The notes under the pieces are model-generated. The model worked only from the letters and a program-made list of their open reading frames with translations. It did no database searches and was not told where the DNA came from. The position numbers and the translations under genes were made by a program. Shown one piece after another: positions 36,850-49,639 of a stretch of DNA of 64,000 nt (the stretch's first letter is position 1; each line of letters opens with the position of its first letter). The stretch is from Lotus japonicus (taxonomy: Eukaryota; Streptophyta; Magnoliopsida; Fabales; Fabaceae), in NCBI RefSeq assembly GCF_012489685.1, contig NC_080043.1:11526223-11590222 (forward strand). Direction: 5' to 3'.

Positions 36850-38035
36850 TGGTGGAGAGCTTTTTCCATTCTCTAGCTAGAGAGGCTTTGGAGGTTGCTT
36901 TCGAAATGATTTGGAAGATTGGGGTCACGACGGTTGTAATGGGTATGAAGGCAGTTAATATATTTACATATGGGCTTCTGGCTATTTAGTGTGTGGTCTA
37001 GTTTGGACTTGCACTACAAGAAAAGCGAGATTTACCAGCGTCCAAAAGTCATCGGTAAGGACAAAAAATCGTCAGTAGTTCACAATTGTTGATACTGACA
37101 GTATCATCAAAATCACTATCAGAAATTGATTGGTGTGATACTTTCTACCTAGTGAGCGTAGTAGCGGAGTTCGCCTCTACAGCTGGCCCAGAAGCAAGGT
37201 AAGTAGGTCCATTACCAGCCGGCTCCGGTGATCAGAGAAGAGAATCTCTTATTTTCTAAGGTATGAGCGAGACTCTATCCAAATTTAAAGAATTCGCCAA
37301 AGAGCCTTCTTCTAACTAGGAGAGTTGAACTAGCTCCGCCCATACCTAAAGAATTGGTCTATTGGGAAGAGGGCTAAGCTCAACTAGCGTACTTCAACTT
37401 TCATTTATTATAACACCCCGGTTGAAAGATTTATGCTTAGTTTTCTTCTTCCTATAAGAGTTTTGATCAGATACACCCACCCTGGTCTACATTTCTATGA
37501 GGAGGAGGGTTTGACAACGACATCTGTATAAATTTAAAATGAGGCATGTAAGGAAAATCATAACATAATGAATAAAAATAACATGAGAAATTAAATATGA
37601 AGAACAAATTTTTTTGGATTCTTTATTGATAGATTTTTGGCCGCCGATAAATCACCATATTCATGTAGTGTTGGGATCACAGGTAAAATAATTTGCTACT
37701 CGGATTCTCTTAATGCAATTAGTTCAATTTGAGTTTACTTTTATCTCACTTTTCTTTGCTAATTTGATTGATATGGGATGTGAAAGAGTTGCTTGCTAGG
37801 TATTGGGAGGTCATTTGCTGCATATTCTTAGAGAGGGCAAGGACTTAGCCAAAATGGGTACCGAGCAATCCATTGCGTTTGAGATATTGCAAGAGTCTCA
37901 TGTTGGGTTAGAGATATTGTTAGCTAATACTTTAGAGATGTCTTTTGTTCAGAAATAGTCCCCATGTGTTTTCGTTTTGTTTCTTTTTAGGGTGTAGCCC
38001 GGTCTTGCAAGAAAAAAATGTCATTTAAATAATAA
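36850..38035 (+). mobile_element. LINE RNase H-region remnant, split by a CACTA-like element
   Basis: To the right of the CACTA-like element, a broken frame gives HILREGKDLAKMGTEQS, the usual plant LINE RNase H C-terminus. It is followed by a stop and the LINE-like tail ending near 38035. To the left, 36860-37011 reads as the preceding part of the same domain. Multiple stops show it is old and dead. Confidence 0.6.
37012..37670. mobile_element. Short CACTA-like DNA transposon with foreign cargo
   Basis: The left end is CACTACAAGAAAA and the right end CATGTAGTG. A 3-base duplication TTG flanks both sides (37009-37011 and 37671-37673), as CACTA elements make. The left subterminal part has the family's 'gtcatcggtaagga'/'gtcagtagt' style repeats. 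The centre (about 37130-37430) differs in style and is richer in G+C; it reads like plant organellar intergenic DNA. No transposase is present. Confidence 0.75.
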
Positions 38036-39400
38036 AAGGACAAAAGTTTTCATTTGTGTTTGAATCACAATTAAATATGAAAATGTAATAAAAAGAATAA
38101 TAGTGAAATTTGTTTTTGTCACTAACTATGAACCAAATCAAAAGTGGTCTGATAAAAAATGCTATAGTTTTTAGTCTCTGAAAAAATTGTTTGATTGAAA
38201 ATAGTCATTATGACGTCGTAAAACATTTTTAAAACATTTTTTTATTTAGACACCATCCCACGTGACAATCTCAGTTAGTTACACATGTCCACGTGTAATT
38301 TTCACATCAGTTTTTGTCCTTTAAAATTCATTTTCATCAAATTTAGTCATTCTTCATTATCCTCTCTTCTTCCTCTTCCTCTTCTCACCCATCACCCCTT
38401 CTCCCTCTATATTGTAATAAAAATTGAATGTAATGACAAAAAAAAAATATGAGCAAATATATAGTTAGTTAAATAAGCTAAACTATTAGGCTTACAAGAT
38501 TGTAGTCTAACATTTTTAACTAAGTAGGTATTTTTGAAAAAGTCATCATCAGTTATTAATTTGACCTTAGTTTGATGTAGGTTAGGTCATAGGCTCTACA
38601 AGTAGTCTAACCTATTTTAATCTTGCTCAACTTCTTAATGTTTTTATTAAAATTATCATTTAATTATATATCATATGTTTGGGTTAAGTTTGTTTTGTAT
38701 CTTTATAAAATACAAAACCTTTGATATCATCAACTCAATTTCAGAATGGGTGGGTTTGGTCTTATGCTCTTAGAACAATATGACTTTTAGGGCTTAAACA
38801 TAATTGCCTCATCTGAAATACAATACACGTGTGGTGCACCAAAAAAGGGCAAGAGTACCCAACTCCATGGCTAGGGGATAGCTCTAGCATGTTACTTTCT
38901 TTGATTGCAGTGTCAAGTATTTGGATCCTTTCAAATCAGATGACTTTGATAAAAGCCTAAATACAGTTTTTTAAGCTGCTCCTTGTTAAAAATATAAAAA
39001 CTAAACCACTAATTTCGTCTACGATCTTGACACAGATTATAAACGTAACATACATTTTGATTTTCATCTTCAACACAAATAAGAAAGCCAGAAACAGGGT
39101 AACAAAGAAAGACATGGTGAAGCAGTTTCATTTCAAGAGGTTCACACAGAGGGTAATAAATGGGTGCTAATTTAGGAATGCTACTTTAAACTGCAAAATG
39201 CAAATGATCTTGTTAACATAGCCAATGCAGAGAAATCAAAAGACTCAAATGGTCATACATGCAGTTAATTACACAATCTAATCATGTATCCATACATGTT
39301 TAACCACCTTTTTCTATGAAAAACTGTCACAATGACAATGAACAATATGACCAAGAACATATGAAGAAGCACACAGCCTAGAAAAACCAATTTAAGGACA
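38036..39400. other. Intergenic DNA, no gene seen
   Basis: AT-rich spacer. 38200-38420 looks like a worn dispersed repeat ('cacgtgacaatctcagttag'). The last few hundred bases are likely 3' UTR of the CIPK gene on the minus strand. Confidence 0.4.
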
Positions 39401-39406
39401 CCATAT

Positions 39407-40807
39407 TCATTGAGGAATTGGTTGTGGTACAACGTCTGATATGTCCGAATGACACGGCTGTTCCTCTTTCTGCACTATTTCAGGTTGCAATGGCTGTGGT
39501 TGAGGTTGTTCTCCTTGCCAGTTCCAAACAATGTCCTTAAGCGCAGGCCTAACGTCTTGTTTCAAAAGCTTCTGGTACTCCAATGTATCTCCACTAGACT
39601 TCTTTAACTCCACTAGATGGAAGACTGGTGTGATCTCAAAAATCTCTGCATCAATACCCAAAGGCCCTTTCCTACCTTCCTTGCAACCTTCCAACTTGAA
39701 CAAACCTCCATCTTTCTTCTTCACTTTTAGCCCGAGACGCTTGCAAATTTCTTCTAATTTGGAGATGATAATGGAGGCGGGCTTGTTCGATGTGAAACGC
39801 TCTTCTTTCTTTCGACCAGTCTCCTCAAACAATCCAGACAAGTCAAAACCTGTTGAATAGGAGATGATATCAAAAGCATTTAAATTACAAGGTTTTGATA
39901 GTTCAACAGGACCTCCATTCTCACAAGCTCCAAATAATCCATCAGTATCAAGAGGAGCTATTTCTCTGTCTCCGCTTTCAGTAATAGCAGGTTTCTGAAG
40001 CCCCTTTCTGAACCACGAACTTTCCATGATTTTCGCCAATGATATCCTGGTCCTTGGGTTTGGATCCAAGATTTTGGACAACAATCTTCGTACATCAGGC
40101 GCAAACCAGTTAGGAAATTTGAATTCCGCCTTACCGATCTTCCGGTACATCTCCATCAGGTTTGAATCTCTAAATGGAAGATAACCAGCCAATAAAACAT
40201 ACAAGATCACCCCACATGACCATATATCAGCTTTGGTTCCATCATATCCCTTTCTGTTTATCACTTCTGGAGCAACATAGGCAGGAGTACCGCATGTAGT
40301 ATGGAGTAATCCATCTTGATGCTTAGACTCAGCAAGAGCACTTAACCCGAAATCTGATACCTTCAAATTTCCATTTTCATCCAATAGAAGATTTTCCGGT
40401 TTTAGATCGCGGTGACACACACCTCTGCTATGGCAGTAGTCAACAGCACTGATCAATTGCTGAAAGTATCTCCTAGCATCATCCAGCTTGAGCCTTCCTT
40501 TGGATATCTTGCCAAAAAGCTCACCCCCTTTGACATACTCTATGACAAAGAAAATTTTGGATTTGTTTGCCATTACCTCATAAAGCTCCACCACATGAGG
40601 ATGCTTGATTAGTCTCATCACTGAAATTTCGCGTTTAATCTGATCAATCATCCCTACCCTGAAAACCTTCTCTTTATCAATAATTTTGATGGCCACACTC
40701 ATGCCATTTATGAGGTTCCTTGCATGGTAGACCTTTGCAAAAGTTCCTTGGCCTAATAATCTCCCTAGCTCATAACGTTGCATAAGCACACTTCCTTTCT
40801 GTTCCAT
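39407..40807 (-). CDS. CIPK: CBL-interacting protein kinase (CIPK2/10/20-like), intronless
   Basis: 466 residues from the ATG at 40805-40807 ([15 protein letters not shown]). The frame stays open 93 bases upstream but has no ATG there, and the family starts at this methionine. Features: glycine loop GQGTFAKVY (19-27), Lys41, HRD Asp134, DFG Asp152, [10 protein letters not shown] ending at 181, and NAF at 310-312 ([19 protein letters not shown]). The following C-terminal regulatory region contains the phosphatase-interaction type helix ([18 protein letters not shown]). A Gln/Pro-rich tail ends the protein. All catalytic residues are present. It should bind CBL calcium sensors and regulate ion transport. 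The clade has few or no coding introns, as here. Confidence 0.95.
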   Translation of the reverse strand: MEQKGSVLMQRYELGRLLGQGTFAKVYHARNLINGMSVAIKIIDKEKVFRVGMIDQIKREISVMRLIKHPHVVELYEVMANKSKIFFVIEYVKGGELFGKISKGRLKLDDARRYFQQLISAVDYCHSRGVCHRDLKPENLLLDENGNLKVSDFGLSALAESKHQDGLLHTTCGTPAYVAPEVINRKGYDGTKADIWSCGVILYVLLAGYLPFRDSNLMEMYRKIGKAEFKFPNWFAPDVRRLLSKILDPNPRTRISLAKIMESSWFRKGLQKPAITESGDREIAPLDTDGLFGACENGGPVELSKPCNLNAFDIISYSTGFDLSGLFEETGRKKEERFTSNKPASIIISKLEEICKRLGLKVKKKDGGLFKLEGCKEGRKGPLGIDAEIFEITPVFHLVELKKSSGDTLEYQKLLKQDVRPALKDIVWNWQGEQPQPQPLQPEIVQKEEQPCHSDISDVVPQPIPQ

Positions 40808-40896
40808 TTCCAGCAATACTAATATCAATAGTGCTAAGTATAGGCAATTGAATAACTGGCCAGAAGCAGGAAAACACTTCTCGAGAAATTCAAAGC

Positions 40897-41091
40897 TCAA
40901 CCGTCTTCACAAACATTATGCTTTGAAATCATAGAATGGCTAAGAATTCTAGCCACCTCAGTCACTTGAGCATGGCATAGATGTGGGTACTGAACTAAAC
41001 ATCCAATCTCATCAAGGATGATCAAGGTTAACTCAAATTGAGGTACAACCTCATTAGCCTTGGAGAAGGAGTTGTTAACTATGAAGCACAT
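40897..41091 (-). CDS. Upstream ORF (64 codons) in the CIPK2-like leader
   Basis: ATG at 41089-41091 ([16 protein letters not shown]) and stop at 40897-40899, ending about 90 bases before the main ATG. If the inferred leader is right, ribosomes would meet it first and it could reduce kinase translation. The peptide matches no family I know. It may be chance. Confidence 0.35.
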   Translation of the reverse strand: MCFIVNNSFSKANEVVPQFELTLIILDEIGCLVQYPHLCHAQVTEVARILSHSMISKHNVCEDG

Positions 41092-41299
41092 CTTTCAGCA
41101 TTCCCTGATTCTTGTGTGATACTAGTCTGAACTTGTTAAGAATAGAGCAGCACCTAGTTAACCTTTCAATCACCCAGTAGACACACCTAAAACAAAGAGG
41201 AGCAAATTTAATAAGTACTCAAAGAATCAGTTCTGGCTAAACAAGTTACATGAAAATTTATGTACACAACCAGCATAAGATATCAAAGACCGTCATTAT

Positions 41300-41485
41300 A
41301 TTTATGGTCAGGTCTTTTGTGCACGAAGGATCTCCCCCGGATGATAGCCGGAGACTATAACCCCTTTTGAGGCAAAAAGTGAAAAAGATCACCTAAGTGA
41401 GTTTTGAATCTTCCAGGAAAGCCTTTTAAGTTCTATACACACGGCCAAAGATTTAAACCGAACTATCTACCATTTGTGTTTAAAA
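41300..41485 (-). mobile_element. Decayed SINE inside the CIPK leader intron
   Basis: 'aactatctaccatttgtg' at about 41464-41482 matches the head of the SINE at 28772-28953 (same bases before its A box). A weak B-box-like block lies at 41450. No clear target duplication remains. Confidence 0.55.
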
Positions 41486-42239
41486 CTTCTTTCAGATGCC
41501 GATTTATTCAATCTCAACCTCAACAGACTAAAGGGGTAAAATCCTTAAATTGAAAAGTATTAGGCGACTTCTAAACACAATAATGGACTAGTTTCAAGAC
41601 AAAATATTCAGTACATAATTTACAGTTCTCTCAAGAAATCTAGTTGTTTCTAGAGATAACAGAATATAAATGGCTCATGCAGTAAAAGAAAACAAGTATA
41701 AACAGCTAGTAGAGAAATATGCAATATCAACATCTAAGAATAAATCCAAGCATGAGGTGCTGCACACTGTGTAGAAGAAATGAATTTAAGTAAAAAATAA
41801 TGAATCAGTGCATGGCATCAGAATACATACAATACATAGAAAATAGAATTTGAGGCTTGTAAAAAACTTGTAGCATGCAAAACCTGTATCCTGATTTGAA
41901 TTACATTTACATACACGAATAAAGTCACTCTCACAACAATTCATCAATGCACAAAAAGAAAAACATGATTTTGAAGTTTTCAAAACAAGGAGAAGATCAG
42001 AAGAACAATAATAACTCAGAAAAAGGAAATTGATATAGTAATCTCGATTTACCTGGGAAATGATTTGAAGCGTTTGAAGCGATCTTCTTGTTTTGAAATA
42101 TCTGTGTTTTTGGATGCAGTGCAATGAAGAGAGAAGACAGGAGGTAGGCGTTATAAATACAGGTCACGAGTTCAAAGAACAGAAGGGAAGAAGACAGAGG
42201 CAACTTGCTGTCGATTTTTGGCAAGAGAATATTCTACAT

Positions 42240-44230
42240 CATTACGCATATTATAATTATATTAATTTAAAATGTGAATGTTATAATTGGCATGTACATT
42301 ATTTTAGTTATGATTTTCCCTTGTGCCTTGTGGAAAAATTATTGAGTAATGAACAATAAAGTAAAGTATTGATTGTATCACTATTCAAAAAGTGAGGTTT
42401 TAATCATTGCAAACAGCCAAACACAAACCACCGTACCACCGTTTGTTACCTGTAGAGTGCGGAGTGTAAGAATATCTTCATTCATCCCTATTATCTTAAC
42501 TTAACTTAGTTCTTAACATTATTCATGTGAATTTAAAGTGTCACATAAATTTTATGCAACTCATAAAAAATTGATGCAAATTTTGTTTTAATCACGAGTT
42601 CTTTAACTTGTAGTTTGCAACACTATTCCTCAAGTCTCACAACATTACGTTATTTATATTTTTTATTTTCATAAGACAATAAAGCAAAACTCATAAAACA
42701 ATCTCGATCAGAGAAAAATGATATTTTTTATACTAAAAATTCATAAAGTAAAATTGCTTAGCCAAAAACTACTCTATTTAATAAATTTCACATAAAATTC
42801 AACAAGAACTAGTTGCATGTTTGAGAAGTAGCTTCACAATCACATACTCCAAAGGCAATTCTAACCACTAGCTATAGGACATAAAAGCAAAAACACACTA
42901 GTATACTTGTATGTGGAAAAATAGAATTTATAAATTTTTATTGGTAGAATTAATTGACTAAGAATCAAAATTTGATTAGGAAAACAAAACGCAAATTAGA
43001 CACTAGAACTAATAATTTATTTTATGCAATTAGGCGTGTGTGTTTGGTGAGAGTTAGGGAGGATTAATCAGAATGTGTGGGGTAGGCTGGCTACATATTA
43101 AAATGATGTTTGACGAACACCATTTGAATATTCAACCAACTACAGACAGGTCTCACTAATCGCATGGATATTCTTCACCCAGATACGCCCTTCCCCATGT
43201 TACGTTGCCTTCACATTCATAATGATTGTTGACATGTGTAACATTACAATTTGTTATCCAGCTGACATGCGGGACCACCGTCTCTTCTTCCAGATTCAGA
43301 TTCCGGCGCCCATGCCTGTCTACGCCGGTGTGGACCTCCATAAGGCGCGTGTTAATAATTGAAATTCAAAACTAACTAAAAAAAGTACTACTATATGTTA
43401 TCATACTCATGAGTCATGAATAAGTATAATTATGCTTATTATTTTGTGTTGAAAGATACTACCTATTTAATGTGATAGTTTCAAAGGGTCTTCTCAATTT
43501 TGGTGTTTTAGGAATCGGAAAAGGAATCATGGCATGTGCCTATATAGCGCCAGGAACTAGCTACGAGTCTTCGAGATTTATGCATGTTTGGTTTTCAGTT
43601 GAAAATCACATTCGGTGCATTAAAATTTAAGAATGCACGTTAGAAGGCATCATAATGCGTAAAAAGACCTTGGACTTTCATTGGGGTTAAGTTGAATTCA
43701 ACTTAAAAGCCAAACATGCACTTAATTTGAAATTAAAAGTATTTTTAGCAGATATTTATTTTTAATTTTTTGGTTGTCTCTATTTTTGGGTCATGTCTAC
43801 AGAGAAGTTAATGCTTTTGCAGGCTATTTACCTGGTATTGGAGTGAGTCTCTAATGTGGTTTTCACTCCTCTTGACTTACTTATGGAGAGAGTTGGGCCC
43901 TTTTTGTCCAGAGATATCTTAAGCATGTAGGTTTTTTTCTTCTTCTTCATTTTATGCTCTATTTTCTCATTTACCAAAAAACATATTTTAGAGAGAAGCT
44001 AAACTCATTATATAGCAGGAAGTAAATCATTTTATTTTGAAATACATTAATTTGTTAAATTTTTTTATCGCGACGACAAGGTTATTGTTTGTCTAAATGA
44101 TCATGGAAAAGTTTAGATTAACTAACTCATTGTCTTAGGTGGACTAATCACATTTAAGATAAGTGAATTAAAACCATGTGAAGTACATGCTACAAGACAT
44201 ACATTAATTACTTCTCTCTAATGTCCATTT
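42240..44230. other. Intergenic DNA, no gene supported
   Basis: AT-rich. A minus-strand frame at 43156-43341 has plausible protein composition with spaced cysteines (NCNVTH, YECEGN, YPCD), but it has no recognisable family or neighbours and is not called. Confidence 0.4.
43581..43721. mobile_element. Small fold-back MITE
   Basis: TGCATGTTTGGTTTTCAGTTG at the left is mirrored by 'caacttaaaagccaaacatgca' at the right. TTA flanks both ends, suggesting a PIF/Harbinger (Tourist-like) target. It is about 140 bases and non-coding. Confidence 0.65.
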
Positions 44231-44607
44231 TTTAGAGAGGAATACCTCATCGGATAAGTTGAATCTTCCATGTGCTATTTGATGAAGAATGAGAGCACAA
44301 GACATTGTTTAGAACTTACTGCACATTGTATAGAATCTTCAAAGGGACCTAAATTTTTGTCACGATGATAGTGACATTTATAGTAGGAAGAATGGGATTG
44401 GATTGAGCACAGGTTGCAAATATGATGGCCAACTACTAGCTTGCTTTCAAAGTGATGAAAAACATCATAAACATTCATAGTTAATAGCCAGAGTAGATCT
44501 TGCACGGCAAGAGCGCAAACATAGGTACAATAACGTGGGTTTCTTATGCACAAGTGGTAGTAGCAGCACCACCACTAGGACATGAATCGCTCCATAATTT
44601 CCTATGA

Positions 44608-47600
44608 TTAAGAGTCAGAAAGCAAGGGTATTTCGCCCATGATTGAAGCTTCCTGGCTAACTGCAGTTGAAGCTGGGCAGGCATGTAATGCAGTGCATAT
44701 ACCTGTTGTCTTCAGGAACTTCTCTGCATTCATAAGGACAAAAGGTCCATACTCGAAAACCATCCTCTTGCACTGCAAACAATTTGATCGTTATGAGAAA
44801 CCTAAGATAAAATAGGAATGAATTGATTATGCAAGTTAAGTTCTTGAACACTTTCCATACATATAGTACTGCAAAAATTTGTCTTTGTTGTAAGGTGTAT
44901 TTGCCATTGCCTAGTAGGGAAGAAGTGGCTCAAATATTGGCACCAAGTCTTTTTGAGTGTATCTTATCTTTCCTACATGAGATTGTCTTACACCTCCCTA
45001 TTTATAACACCAAAAAACAATCTATCCGGTTCCCAAACTGCAGTCATTTGGTTGGACAGATTAAGATCCTATGTCCCCATTTAGTGACCAACTCTTTGTC
45101 CCACCAATAAAATTGTGTCATGCTAATTAAAAAGGTATGAGTGAGACAAAACGAGTGATTTTTAAATGACATAGCAAAATTTTATTGGTGAGACATGGAA
45201 GAAGACACCAAAAGAGGACATAAGATTTCAGTCCGGGTTGGACCATCCTCCTAGTATCTGCATTAAATTTAGTGGCAGGGTTTGTCCTCTAGATGATGGA
45301 GGAAGAATGCAGTCATAAAATTTTCACTCTAGAGCTCAATTATTGACTAGGGCAATGATGTCTTTGAAGATTATCATTACATGAAAACAACAGTGGGTGA
45401 AAATTAAAAGTTTAGTCAACTGGATAAAAACCTTAAACTTCATTTTATGGAATCTTCCAAGAAACATGGTGTTTAAGAATGCAAGGGTGGGCAATTAAAC
45501 AAATAAGAGATAAAAAACACATGGGTATTTCTGAGAATTTTTTACCTCCTTCGCTAACTTCTTCTCCATAGAATTGCACGCCTTCAATAGTGATTCCATT
45601 ATCTCTAACTGACAATTTATAATAAATTGTTAGTTGTGTGTGTACAACAAAAGGTGACAAAAACCAAGCAGGGGAGAATAGACATTGAAGAATGGGGTCA
45701 AGTTATTATTTTTTGCAAATCCACCATTCTTTTTGTTGAAAAGATAGCAGAACACTAAATTGCATACTACATATTAAATTTGATCTTCCTTTTATTGTAA
45801 AAAGTAAGACAGTCAATGCAAAAGCAGAAATGCAGGAATGATAGAAGCTTAAGCCCTTTTTGTCCACATTATTTACATATGCTACATCCTTATCATAACC
45901 AAATTCCTTTTTCTGTTTGACAGCAAACAATAGGCTTCCCAGAAAAAGAAAAAGTCTAACTTACAAGTACATGGAAAATATGCAAAATCCATTTGTGGTA
46001 GATAAAAGTCAGGTTTGGAAATTTAAAATGTAGAACAATTCTCCCTATAAAAAGGAGGGAATAAGGTAAACTTTCACATCTCATGTTAAATTACTCAGGA
46101 CTAACCTTAATGTCAGGATCATTCAACTTAACCAGTAAGGCTGAAACAGCATCTTTGCAAAATCCACAGCTATTTTCTCGAACTTGTGAAGAAAGTTTTG
46201 CAGATTGACAGAGGAAGACTGTTTTGCAGAGTTCTTCAGGTTGAACTGAAGCGAGTTCTATGAAGAAAAGTGGAACATAATTATCCACCAATTCGATGCA
46301 CTGTGGAACACAAAAGTAATAAACAGAGATGAGAAATTAGGATCTGATAATGATAAGGTCTGATTCACTCAAACATCTATAAATTCCTCAAACTAAAAGG
46401 TGCTGAGAATTTTTCCACTATTATGTCTTAAATAATCACTCAAACGTTTTAATAAGTTTCACCCAAATAGTTCCTGATTCAGGTTCAACAAAAACTGAGC
46501 CCATAATGTTGGTAGGATAAGAATATTAAACAGCATTACAAGAAAGGAGACCAACCTGCTGCTTAAAAGAGAACAGTTGATTGCAAGTATTGTGAAGGGC
46601 ATCAATAATCTCACTCTGGGTCTTGTTATCTTTTAGATAATCAAGTGCCTCAACAGTATATTCCTCACAAAGTGCACAGACATCTGATTTTCTGTTTAAT
46701 TCTGCATAAGAAAGATATGTCAAGAGGATGAATTACTAATGTGGCATTTGTATTTCAAAATTCTAGCTGCATTTGGAAGAAATTGTTCTTGTTAGGTAAG
46801 TGTAAAAAAGAATCTATTCATGACCATGCCCCTCGCATGCTACAACAATGAGGAGATACCCCTCGGCCCTCGCACCATAACAGGTGGCAGTGTGGCACCT
46901 TTATTAAGTTCATCAATACTTCATCAAGATTATAGCATTTTATCTAAAAGAAAGGGAAAAAAAAATTGACACAAATTAATCAAGCTTAAGTGAAGAAATG
47001 CCATGTTGCGGTCTTCCTTCTCCACCAAGTAAATATAAGAACCTCTGCAAATAACCAGGGCAATTCAATGACTAGGTTTGATGGACATAAGTATTTTACT
47101 ATACAATCAGAACAGGAAGAGAACTGGGGCGATGGCACACTACACCCAAAGCAAGAAAAATAAAGAAAAACTCTAGAACAGAACTCGCTGACATCAATAG
47201 AAATCTGCTTCAATTACAAAGCATTTTCTCATTAGTGTGAAGGAGGGAACTAGCAGATATCATGTTAAGTGTTAACACTGGACTTTATGGCCTTTCAGAA
47301 TGGCTCATCTTTGGCATACATTATTATTCTTGAACCCATTTTTTCGGATACTTATTTCCTTTTAGAATACCTTACTAATCAAAATAGCATATCTCAATAC
47401 TTGCAAATTCTCAACTTTCCACACTACGCCGAGCTTACTTTTGACACATAACTGGTTGTGAGTACCACCATTTTCTTTTTGTCCTTGTTATCCAATTCAT
47501 GGTTAAAAGCTAAAGAATAATCTGTCACTCCATACCTTCTCAGACTGATGAATAATGGGAGAGTGAATAATAAAAGCCTCACATTCTATCAGTCTACATA

Positions 47601-47737
47601 AGCAGGATAATGAAAAAGCCAAAATAATGAGAACAATATCAGCCAACAATGTTACCTGGATTTGCTAGCTCTCTTGCATCACAAGCCCAAGCAGCACCGA
47701 GTACAATCAGAAATAATAGCCCCATTCTTCCCTTCAT
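44608..47737 (-). CDS. Secreted saposin B-domain (prosaposin-like) protein
   Basis: Five coding exons, read downward: 47656-47737, 46556-46701, 46106-46300, 45546-45608 and 44608-44772, giving 216 residues. The N-terminus MKGRMGLLFLIVLGAAWACD is a signal peptide. Two saposin B domains follow, each with six cysteines: C36, C39, C67, C77, C101, C107 and C121, C124, C152, C163, C188, C194, forming three disulfides per helix bundle. NKT at 53-55 is a possible N-glycosylation site in domain 1. Saposins bind lipids and assist vacuolar/lysosomal hydrolases, so a vacuolar or secreted location is expected; the plant role is little defined. An acceptor just before the ATG suggests a 5' UTR intron. Confidence 0.92.
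45066..45226. mobile_element. Fold-back MITE in the saposin gene, intron 4
   Basis: The left half starts 'atcctatgtcccc' and contains 'cccaccaataaaatt'. The right half is its inverse ('aattttattggtgagac', then 'gaggacataagat'). It is about 160 bases, non-coding and lies between the exons at 44772 and 45546. Confidence 0.7.
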
Positions 47738-47900
47738 GGTGCCTGTAACAAGCATTCAGAAAACCTAACGTTAACTTCCAATAGAGAAAAGGCAGAAGCC
47801 AATAAAAAGTTTAAGGGCTTTCCCAAAATATAGATGCAATATCAAATTATATGAACCGTTCTCTATATAATAAACTTTGAACTGAAATAAATAATATGTC

Positions 47901-48120
47901 TGTGTCCCTCCCGAGCCATCGGACTACGATGTCTCGGTCATTAACAGAGTGCTTCTTAAGCACATTAAGCGTTCACACTTAAGGGCTTGGAGGGTTGTGT
48001 CCCTCTCGATGGCTTGGTCATTTTTAGAGCGCTTCTTAAGCCCATCAAGCGTACTCCCTTAAGGGCTTGGAGGGCTGTGTCCCTCCTGAATCATCGGGCG
48101 ATGATGACTCGGTCTATTGC
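47901..48120. repeat. Short tandem array, units of about 80-95 bp
   Basis: Units start 'tgtgtccctc' at 47901, 47996 and 48076. They share 'gcttcttaagc', 'atcaagcgt'/'attaagcgt' and 'cttaagggcttggagggc'. The third is partial. The flanking sequence to about 48330 is richer in G+C than its surroundings. Possible retroelement debris, unidentified. Confidence 0.7.
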
Positions 48121-48330
48121 AGGGGCATAACTTCTGCCAAAGGCACATGCCTAGGGCTTACTCCGGGACCATAACCCCAGGAGCCAATCGGCAGGATACC
48201 CCAACAGTTAAGATCATCCATAAAGTCCAAGAGATTAAAGCCAATTACTACCATAACCAATACACCAGCAATCCGCAAAATGACCCAAAAATCCCTAGCA
48301 ACCCAAGGGACAAGAGAAGCACCTAAAAGA

Positions 48331-49639
48331 AGTTATAAAGAGCTAGAAACCTAAGCTTCGACTTTACCCTCTGAGCTTGAGACCCCCGGAATTTAGGCAT
48401 AACAAATGTATCACTTCATCAACACAATATTCGCTACTTAACAATTTGTTACCATGTTGGTGTATCATGTTACAAAAGTACGTGACATAAATATGAGAGC
48501 ATAAATTTGTTTATAGCAAAACCAAATAAGATAACGGAATAATTCAGTGCAATTACATCATTCAGAGAAGGAAAGAAGAAAGAAAATATAGGGCATACAT
48601 TCACATGAAATTCATAGCGAAAGAGAGAAATATCAAACATGAAAAAGCTGGGAATTTTAACGATGGTTTTGATGACAATCAAATTAACGAGTAGAGGAAT
48701 GAATAAAAAGAGAAGATTGCCTTTTAGGAATCGAAGAAGATAGGGTTGGAAATCTGTGTCTGGTGCAACCAACCAACTATGAGGAGCTGGAGAAGAAGAG
48801 AAGGGGCACGAGGTGAAGAATGGTTGTCTCTTTTGGGGTACAAGAATGGTTGTTTTGACTCCTATGCATGTATCCTTTTTAAATACTTATTATGTGAATC
48901 TGATTACTTTGACAATTTTCTCAACATAAAAATTTTTAAATTCTAATCTTAATATCTTATCCGAATATTTGAAGGTTTATGATAAACAAATCCATGGATT
49001 AATTTGTTGTTGCAAAATGATTATATTGATAATATTTTCATCATTTCAGATATGCACAAAGATAATTTTCATTATATTGAGATAAGATTTATCTTTATTT
49101 CTTAAAATTTAGAATAAAAGATATATCGATCTAACCAACAGTTACTTGCTGTAAAAAAAAAACCCAACAGTTACTTTATTTCAATTTTTTTCATTTATCT
49201 AATGTAAATTCATGAGAATTAAAACCACGATTGAAATTATTAAATTTTTGACTGTAATAATGGATAAAAAGATAACTAAATATTGGGCAATTTAAAAAAT
49301 ACTTTATGATAATAAAATAATAAATAAAATAAAGTGAAAGACTCATAGAGCTGCAAAATATTTTCGAGGGTTAGACTAAAAGCTACCAAATTTGTTTATA
49401 TGTGACTCACATAAAGAAATTATGAACTTTTGGGGGTTGCGCTAGTAATGATATTATGAAGCTTCTTTGCTAATGTGGTTTGGAGTGCACGTCTAACGCA
49501 ATCCAAATATGTTGATAGTGGGTCTTTGAATTTTGGATACTAATTAAGTGTAACGTGAACAAATTTTCATCTTTATTCATAAGAATGTAATCGAATGTGA
49601 CTGAAAAATGCGTTCAACTGAAAGTGGACTGGAGCTTTC
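48331..49639. other. Intergenic DNA, no gene seen
   Basis: This may contain the untranslated first exon and promoter of the saposin gene (about 48600-48830). The rest is AT-rich spacer. Confidence 0.35.

Larger units (their letters stand above)
40808..42200 (-). promoter_or_regulatory. Spliced leader of the CIPK2-like gene
   Basis: On the minus strand a donor 'cccag|gtaaat' at about 42051 and an acceptor 'tttttag/ttttag|gtgtgt' near 41187 fit an 860-base 5' UTR intron. The remaining leader is about 380 bases and contains an upstream ORF. A TATTTATA sequence near 42155 could be the TATA box. Transcript evidence is lacking. Confidence 0.45.

Noticed and set aside
40808..40900. A longer N-terminus for the CIPK2-like protein (hydrophobic [15 protein letters not shown])
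   Set aside because: The frame is open upstream but has no ATG; CIPKs start at MEQKG-type sequence and are not membrane-anchored.
43156..43341. A 61-codon minus-strand frame with four cysteines
   Set aside because: Possible small protein, but no signal peptide, family match or neighbour supports it.
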